Shown here: positions 56,929 to 64,000 of the stretch, in pieces | How the letters are laid out: each line of letters begins with the position of its first letter | Numbering within the stretch: position 1 is the first letter of the stretch | NCBI GenBank assembly: GCA_039619475.1 | Contig: CM077115.1 | Coordinates: forward strand, 415,904,557 to 415,968,556 | Length of the DNA stretch: 64,000 nucleotides | DNA from: Icerya purchasi | Taxonomy: Eukaryota > Arthropoda > Insecta > Hemiptera > Monophlebidae | Direction of reading: 5' to 3' | The notes under the pieces: generated by a model | Seen by the model: only the letters and a program-made list of their open reading frames with translations | Told to the model about the DNA's origin: nothing | Database searches by the model: none | Made by a program: the position numbers and the translations under genes

Positions 56929-59281
56929 AGGTTCTTCTAATTCACTTTCCAAATGGTTGGAAAATGTTTTCAATGACTGCACACGTTGATTTTTATGAAT
57001 ATATTTCTATACGTTTTTTATTAGAAAAATTATATTTTAGGTACACATAGGATCGTCGTTAGCTTTATCTCTATCGGGGTTTATTCGTTATAAAAACAAA
57101 TAAAACACGTCTTGTAATTTTACCTGTGATCAGCTGTTTTCCAACCAATTTGAAAAAATTTCCGACTAAATCACTACTAAATGTAATAAGGGTATAGGGG
57201 GTTTTTAAAATGCGCACAATATATTCTCAGTAATTCACTTTCACAAACAACTGTATAAATACGCATAAAACATTTAACATCTACATACAAATAGGCAAAG
57301 TCTTCGTTTGTTATTAACCGATTTTCTTTTTCTTTTTTCGTTTAGTAACAATTAAAAAGCAGTTTTTTTTTCTTATTTAAATATAAAATTAATACAAAAA
57401 AAAGTAAAAAACGAACTATTTGTTACGACATTTGCCATTGGTTTATGTTTTTTTTGTTATATATATATATATATATTTTTTTTTTACTGCATGCGTAGCG
57501 CATGATTTTCGAACCGCCATTATGTGAATGCCCGGTGATCGACTGAGAGCCAAGACTGATGCCTGATTTTTGCTTATTTGTTCCTCGCTGTTTCCAGATA
57601 TCTGAAGTTACCCGCTCGCCTGTTCTACCTACCATATGTTTCATTGCTTTGTACTACCAGTATTAACGCCACTGACCCCCCGCTGTACACAAAGACTCTA
57701 CCAGAGCTGATAATTGGGCTACGTTCAAAAATCAAAAAATAATACTGAAGACAGAACAAATTATGTATTAGATCGTCGTCGGAAGATCGTGCCACCAACG
57801 CTGATTCGTATCATTGTGAAAACATTAAAATTCGTTTAAAACTCGCGAAATTTAATTTTTTCATGGATTATACCTTGACAGATCGATTTATTGGCCCCAA
57901 AATACCCCTAGTGTACAAATTTAATCCAAATCGTTAAATCCGTTCCCGAGATACGCGAAATAAATTTATATTGCTCGTTTAAAGATCTTACATAAAAGGG
58001 AGCAGAGTTAAATTAGCCTTCATGGCTACTTGAGAGTAAGATATATATGTATGTGTGTGTGTGTGTGTTATCGTGAAATATATCCTTATATATGTAAAAA
58101 TTCCGTGTCACAAATGTTTGGTCGAAGAAATCTCGGAGACTACTCAACCGATCTTAATGAAATTTTCACACTGTGTGATTTAGTCCAGCTTAAAAGATAG
58201 GATAGTTTTTATCTCGATCGATGAACTCAATATTTTTTTATTGCATATTAAATGGTTCATTTATAAAAAGTTGTAATTAATTAGAATGAAATTTGCACAC
58301 TAGGGGTATTTTGGGGCCAATAAATCGATCTGTCAAGGTATAATCCATGAAAAAATTAAATTTCGCGAGTTTTAAACGAATTTTAATGTTTTCACAATGA
58401 TACGAATCAGCGTTGGTGGCACGATCTTCCGACGACGATCTAATACATAATTTGTTCTGTCTTCAGTATTATTTTTTGATTTTTGAACGTAGCCCAATTA
58501 TCAGCTCTGGTAGAGTCTTTGTGTACAGCGGGGGGTCAGTGGCGTTAATACTGGTAGTACAAAGCAATGAAACATATGGTAGGTAGAACAGGCGAGCGGG
58601 TAACTTCAGATATCTGGAAACAGCGAGGAACAAATAAGCAAAAATCAGGCATCAGTCTTGGCTCTCAGTCGATCACCGGGCATTCACATAATGGCGGTTC
58701 GAAAATCATGCGCTACGCATGCAGTAAAAAAAAATATATATATATATATAACAAAAAAAACATAAACCAATGGCAAATGTCGTAACAAATAGTTCGTTTT
58801 TTACTTTTTTTTGTATTAATTTTATATTTAAATAAGAAAAAAAAACTGCTTTTTAATTGTTACTAAACGAAAAAAGAAAAAGAAAATCGGTTAATAACAA
58901 ACGAAGACTTTGCCTATTTGTATGTAGATGTTAAATGTTTTATGCGTATTTATACAGTTGTTTGTGAAAGTGAATTACTGAGAATATATTGTGCGCATTT
59001 TAAAAACCCCCTATACCCTTATTACATTTAGTAGTGATTTAGTCGGAAATTTTTTCAAATTGGTTGGAAAACAGCTGATCACAGGTAAAATTACAAGACG
59101 TGTTTTATTTGTTTTTATAACGAATAAACCCCGATAGAGATGAAGCTATCGACGATCCTATGTGTACCTAAAATATAATTTTTCTAATAAAAAACGTATA
59201 GAAATATATTCATAAAAATCAACGTGTGCAGTCATTGAAAACATTTTCCAACCATCCCGGAAGGAAATTAGAAGAACCTCT
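56929..59281. repeat. 2.35-kb palindrome with near-identical 1-kb arms
   Basis: The left arm 56929-57922 and right arm 58289-59281 are inverted copies of about 994 bp. Differences seen are two bases near 57056-57064, the length of a (TA)n tract, and a short diverged patch next to the outer end. The 366-bp centre (57923-58288) is unique and contains a (TG)n run. Each arm carries the same 72-73-codon frame (57423-57644 minus, 58567-58785 plus), which I do not regard as a gene. It may be a foldback element, a hairpin-RNA locus or an assembly artefact. No clear target duplication was found. Confidence 0.92.
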
Positions 59282-59373
59282 GATCTATGATATACTAAAA
59301 CAAAAAATCAATCTATAACTACATATAATCGAAACTTACATACGAAAATCACACATATGTAGATGAATGAACA

Positions 59374-59676
59374 CAAGGCCGTGTCCACGGGGAGGGTTTT
59401 GGGCGTTACTCCCCCCCCTTCATGAGAACTGAAATAGCTTAGGTACTTCATTAATATTTTATGCAAAATTTTTTGTTACGAGTATAATCAATAATATATG
59501 TAATTTTTATTAATGTTTATATAGTAATTCGTTTATTTAAATTAATATATAAATCAAAATGATGGAAATTATTAATAGCATGAATATTAGTGAAAAATTT
59601 ATTTTTATTTATAAAATAAATATGCGAAGAAAATTTTCAAAACTCCCCTCTTTCCAAAATTCTATGCACGGGCCTG
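59374..59676. mobile_element. hAT-type MITE
   Basis: It starts CAAGGCCGTGTCCACGG and ends CTATGCACGGGCCTG (imperfect inverted repeats). It is flanked by AATGAACA and AGTGAACA (7 of 8 identical). Confidence 0.7.
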
Positions 59677-59684
59677 AGTGAACA

Positions 59685-60332
59685 TTCAATATTCAAACAC
59701 TATTAGAAAATCACATTCCCCTTCTCGTCAATTTAAGCAAATTAGACCAAAAACAACCTATCGTGTTACAAATCTGTTATTTAATTTTTTTTTAATTACA
59801 AAACGGAATGATCAATTAATTTAAAAGTCAGGTCTATATCAATTTTATTTGAAATGAACAATTAATAGTTTTTGGAAACGAACAGCCACTTTTTTATGAA
59901 AAACGATTTGATAATTTTCAAATTTAAAATTTGTCGTAATAACGTAAAATGTAATTCTAAGTTTCAAAAAAAACTGTTTCTTTCATGCTTTACGAAAAAT
60001 TTCTAGCTTATTCTTGGTTTCCCGGTTTTTCCATTTGAAAGGCAACCCTGATGATTATCTCGCGGAACCTACTTTAGGAACCGCTGAATCAGTCTATGGA
60101 TTTATTTACTAAAACTTTCTTAATATTAACAAAAAAGAAAAAAGCCCGGTACGATCGTGTCTCATTGCAAATGAATCAACACTGGAGTTTAAATCACGCC
60201 AATATTTCGCGGTACATTTTAACTTATTGTATTTTTGACTTAGTTGTCTTGTTTGTGAAATAATTCAGGTTGTAGTGAATTATTCGGCAATTCATGCTAT
60301 AATCGCGACAAAATTATTTTTCAGTAAGTATA
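59685..60332 (+). other. Flank and possible leader of the gene at 60333
   Basis: No transposon was recognised. A TTATTTTTCAG just before the exon could be a splice acceptor, so the start codon may lie in a second exon. Confidence 0.35.
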
Positions 60333-60403
60333 ATGGCGAAAAAAACAAGGAAATCAGATCCGGTTATAAGAAATATTCCTCCTACTGCAACAGTGACTGA
60401 AAA
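60333..60403 (+). CDS. First coding exon of an unrecognised gene
   Basis: ATG at 60333 opens 23 codons (MAKKTRKSDPVIRNIPPTAT, VTE) plus two bases, followed by a strong donor (AA/GTAAGTATAC). A basic, Pro/Thr-containing N-terminus of this kind suggests a nuclear or ribosome-associated protein, but I do not recognise the family and assign no function. The next exon was not found before the right edge. The support is the ATG, the donor and the coding-like codon mix only. Confidence 0.42.
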
Positions 60404-61418
60404 GTAAGTATACATATATATTTAATATGTGAATAAATCTTAGAACAATTACGTACATGTAGTTGAACTATATTTTCAGTTTTTATTTCATATTTAAAAT
60501 ATCGTAGAATTCTTTTATTCGATTCAGTTGAGAAAAGTTGCAAAAGTAATTGTATAACATGAATGTTATTTAATTGGGTTTAAGTAAAATTGTAATTAAA
60601 CGTGTATGGGTTGTATCAAATAAATAAATTCTATTGAAATCTAATTTAAAGGGACAATGTATAAAATCCACTCGTGTTATAATGAATAATATTTGAATGA
60701 GATAACATATATAGTGTAGTTAGACGTGTAACTTATTAAAGGTATTTTTCGGTGAAATAAGTTACATTGCTTCATATTAATTAGTTCTACATTCCAAACG
60801 ATAAATATTTTGATTGAGGAATATATTTATATAATTTAATAGTAATAAAAGTTGATTCTTTTGGTAAGTATAAATAATTTTAGATTATTTTGTTTTTATT
60901 GTAATAAATAATATTTTTTTATTAAACAATATCGTGACTTTTAAAATAGAAATTTATTTAAATATTATAAACGTTTTCAATTTTTATTTAAGTATCCCTA
61001 AAGTTCATCACGGATACATATTAATTACAACGTAATTCTTAGGCTACCCCCCATTCGAAAAAATGTCCCAGAAAAATGTCCCAATTTTATGTAACGCTAA
61101 ATGTCCCAGAAAAATGTCCCAATTTTATGTAACGTTTGTTATATTTTGTAGGATTTTTGTTATTGTTATTTAAAAAATGTCACAATTTTATGTAATGAAA
61201 TATGTAACGAAAAATGTAACGACAAAAAGGTCTTAATTTTATATAACGGAAGGTAAATGTTAGAATAGGATTTTTGTGGTTATGTTATTTTTTGTGTGTG
61301 TTGATGCTAGTAAGAATTACGTTGTAAATTTTGATCATTTTATACAAAGTATAGAAGAGAAAGAGACAGAAATGAAAGCAGGAGGGGTCACCCCTTGCGA
61401 GGCCAAAATGGCCGAGTT

Positions 61419-61473
<55 letters not shown>

Positions 61474-64000
61474 GGGACAATTTTCGGGCCTAATTTATTT
61501 TTATTTTTGTCTTATTTTGAATTCCATATTTTGTTTTATTCTGATTTGTAATACGGTGGAAGGGGACTGTATGTTGTTTCTGTTAACTCATTCGTTTATA
61601 TTAAATTCGCGTAAATTAGTTTTAAGGTCACAACAGGGAGGAGACTTTGGAGCTGTTCGACAACATCTTACCGAATGTAAGCTGAGCTTGATGAAAAATA
61701 AAAATTTTAAGTACTGTTGGGAGATAAATTGAAAAATAATGACTCAATGACCAGTTAAATCAGGTATTCCATCTTAAAACTTCTTTTATATTGGCTTTCA
61801 AGTCTGGTTTAATAATTATAAAGATTATAAATTCATTTAACCTGGTTTTAATCAAAAAATTGATTTCTAATTTAACCAGTTACTTATTTGTTTTTTTATA
61901 TATCTACGATTACATTTGTCTTCAAGTGTTTTCGATCGCAATCAAAACCGTGTAGCTATATAAGCATTTAACGCTCGCGGAATTAAGAAAGGAATGTATA
62001 CAAAAGGTTATATATTTTATTAAACATTGTTGATAATATACTTAATACAAACATATAACATTCAAATAAACCAGAAGAAGCGAAAAATTCAATTTACCTT
62101 TCCAGTCATTATTTGCTCGATTAGGATTACTACCCTGATAGTTTGTAAAATAAATGTTAAAAGAAATTACACGTAGTATACTATACTTAATAAGGAAAAT
62201 ATTATTCTATATAATCATAAAAAACAAGTATTTATCCAATAAAATCCTTTGCTTAACTACTAATTCAATTTTGCAATATTTGACAAATAAATAAGTGCGT
62301 TTTTGAGATAATTATCAAGTTCTAAATTTAATGATAGTTGTAATTTTTAAAAATTATCGGCTATTTATTCCAAAAAAAATTATGTAAATTAACGGAACAA
62401 AAACAATAATAATCTAATGTAACTTAATTGTTCCCAAAAACGGGTCAAAATTTGTTGTATCTAGTAAGTCAAGATTATTTTGTTTTGTATACATAATTAT
62501 AATAACCGATCTCCTCTGTTTACGAGAATGAGAGCTGCGATCTTCTATCTCTTTAGTGTTGGTGCTGAAAGTACGATGTTAAATCATACGATAACTACTA
62601 GCGAAATCTAAAAGATGGCAAATTGCTGTTGTTGGTTATTCACAGTTGAATTTTAAGTCAGCAGAGTTTATTTATAGATCGCAAAAGTGTTCTCTTTTAG
62701 AGATCTTTGCCCCTAGTAGGTAGAGAGAAACTCGAATCGGTCTGTTTTGCTGCAGGAGATCGTTTCGCGGATATGGAAATTTATTCTATTTGTGCAATTT
62801 CATCTATATTAATTTATATAGGCTGTAACACTAGAAAGAAAATAAAAATAAATATAGGGTCGAAAAGTAATCAGATAGGAAGGTAAGATAATAGCACAAA
62901 AAGGGAACAAAAAGCAATAGTGTGGAACAAACTGTCGTGCCATTCATTTAGTACTAAAGAATGGTCTAGCGGCAAAATACGCCGAGATGACTGGACTCGC
63001 TAGTTTTCACGTAATTAATGCAAACATGGTTGAAAAGAATCGAAGGGAGTAGGTTTTAGAAAAGTAGAGAAAGGAAACGATTAAGAAGTTGGTAAATGAA
63101 AAGGAAAACGGGAAAAGGGAGTTAAAGAGGAAACTTCTGTTTCGGGGATGATTCTAGTGTATGAATATACATTCTGACTGCAAGGTAGCGGGTTGCTACT
63201 GAAGAGGTAGTATTGTAAGAGTTTTATGACGGTCTAACCTCACCAAGGGAAAGACAGTTGTATGATTTTTGCAGACTTTTGTTATACAGTTCCTCAGGCT
63301 ATCCATCCATATCTTTGCGTCTTATTTCTCTGTCATTATTTGGACTTTCCACCGGTAGTTTCTTTTGGTTCACGATCGTTTTTTGGACATTCGTGGTTAA
63401 CCAGTGTGTCTACTAGTTGTTCTACAGACATGCTCTTTTCCCTGAACTTGGAAATCCCGGTTACACAAAGTAGTACTCCTAGAGGAGGAATATGTAATTA
63501 ATATATCAACAGCTTCGACCTTTGCTTGTATTCGTAAGGTTTCTAGTTTTCGCTTGTTTTGTTTAAATTGTGTAAATTATTAATACATTTGTCTTCACAG
63601 TCCATAGTATTTGAAGTGGTCTTTTTGAGCGCTACATTTCGAAATTTCATAGTGATCCATATTAATTTTTTTGAAGGTTCATGTTTATGCTACGTGTAAA
63701 TGCAGGTGTTCTTACTAAGTTTATTGTAACATGTTTATTAATAAATCAGCTAATTTCAATGCAGTGTTTTACTTCTTTTTCTGAATGTCCTTTATAAGCA
63801 AGTTTGTAATTACTTCAAGCATCGTATAATTTTGTTGTTTTCAAGAAAGAAAGTAGTCATATGATTTACGTTTAATTTAACTTTATATTCCTTTAAAATA
63901 TAATGAACCTAATTGGTAACAATTTGATTTTTTACAAATAAAACAAATGTCGATTGAAATGTTCATAAATACCTTATTTAGAAACATTGTTTGATATTAA
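60404..64000. other. Mostly AT-rich sequence, probable intron, no further exon recognised
   Basis: It contains the tandem repeat at 61061, a (TA)n tract at about 61421-61472 with the palindromic flank GAGGCCAAAATGGCC, and a less AT-rich, unassigned part at about 62500-63550. Confidence 0.4.
61061..61134 (+). repeat. 38-bp tandem duplication (AATGTCCCA units)
   Basis: Two copies of a unit containing AAATGTCCCAGAAAAATGTC and CCAATTTTATGTAACG, with a degenerate third partial copy near 61176-61195. Confidence 0.8.

Noticed and set aside
57423..58785. Identical 72-73-codon frames in both palindrome arms as a duplicated gene
   Set aside because: They mirror each other because the arms are inverted copies. 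They run into a (TA)n tract and have no recognisable domain, so they are likely chance frames.
63262..63501. Plus-strand 79-codon frame as an exon
   Set aside because: It has no flanking splice sites of quality and no recognisable domain.

Overview
This is a nuclear genome window from an animal, almost certainly an arthropod and most likely an insect. It is AT-rich and intron-rich, uses GT-AG splice sites, and is packed with insect-type transposable elements (Jockey LINEs, Tc1/mariner, hAT MITEs, a Ty3/gypsy element). I saw no bacterial gene organisation, rRNA, true tRNA gene or CRISPR array. A hemipteran or similar large-genome insect would fit, but the order cannot be fixed from this sequence.

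Three host loci are visible. (1) A calponin/transgelin-type gene resembling insect muscle protein 20 lies on the minus strand. It has a 27-nt first coding exon at 22994-23020, CH-domain exons at 3395-3476 and 1071-1200, and continues past the left edge. Its first intron is 19.5 kb and filled with decayed transposons. (2) The Mediator subunit MED28 is complete on the minus strand in four phase-0 exons (54612-54553, 54204-54022, 53775-53110, 46996-46802), with a long Gln/Met-rich insert. Its TGA stop is followed by C and by 22 more in-frame codons that are rich in Arg-Gly. (3) A single plus-strand coding exon at 60333-60403 begins an unrecognised gene.

The rest is mobile DNA. From left to right: a Tc1/mariner relative cut by the window edge (1-940); hAT transposase remnants (4.1-4.5 kb and 7.2-7.7 kb); hAT-type MITEs with 8-bp target duplications (5111, 5858, 13726, 21331, 55027, 59374); pogo-like and copia-like scraps (10.5-11.0 kb); a foldback element (11.06-11.35 kb); a LINE 3' end with a restriction-like endonuclease motif (14.5-15.4 kb); a tRNA-derived SINE (20.9 kb); LINE 3' ends (24.1 and 25.6 kb); a Tc1 element with long IR/DR-type repeats (26.9-28.6 kb); a mariner copy (29.7-30.6 kb); a 5'-truncated Jockey with a long open frame (34.4-37.0 kb); an apparently intact, recent Ty3/gypsy element (40.96-45.88 kb); and, inside the last MED28 intron, a Jockey copy split by a nearly full-length RTE-like LINE. 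Beyond MED28 are two nested inverted-repeat elements (54.8-55.7 kb) and a near-perfect 2.35-kb palindrome (56.93-59.28 kb).

The most notable items are the possible MED28 stop-codon readthrough extension, the 1-kb-arm palindrome, the in-phase A-AAA-AAC frameshift site joining gag to pol in the young gypsy element, and the nested LINE insertion whose 11-bp target duplication can be read exactly.
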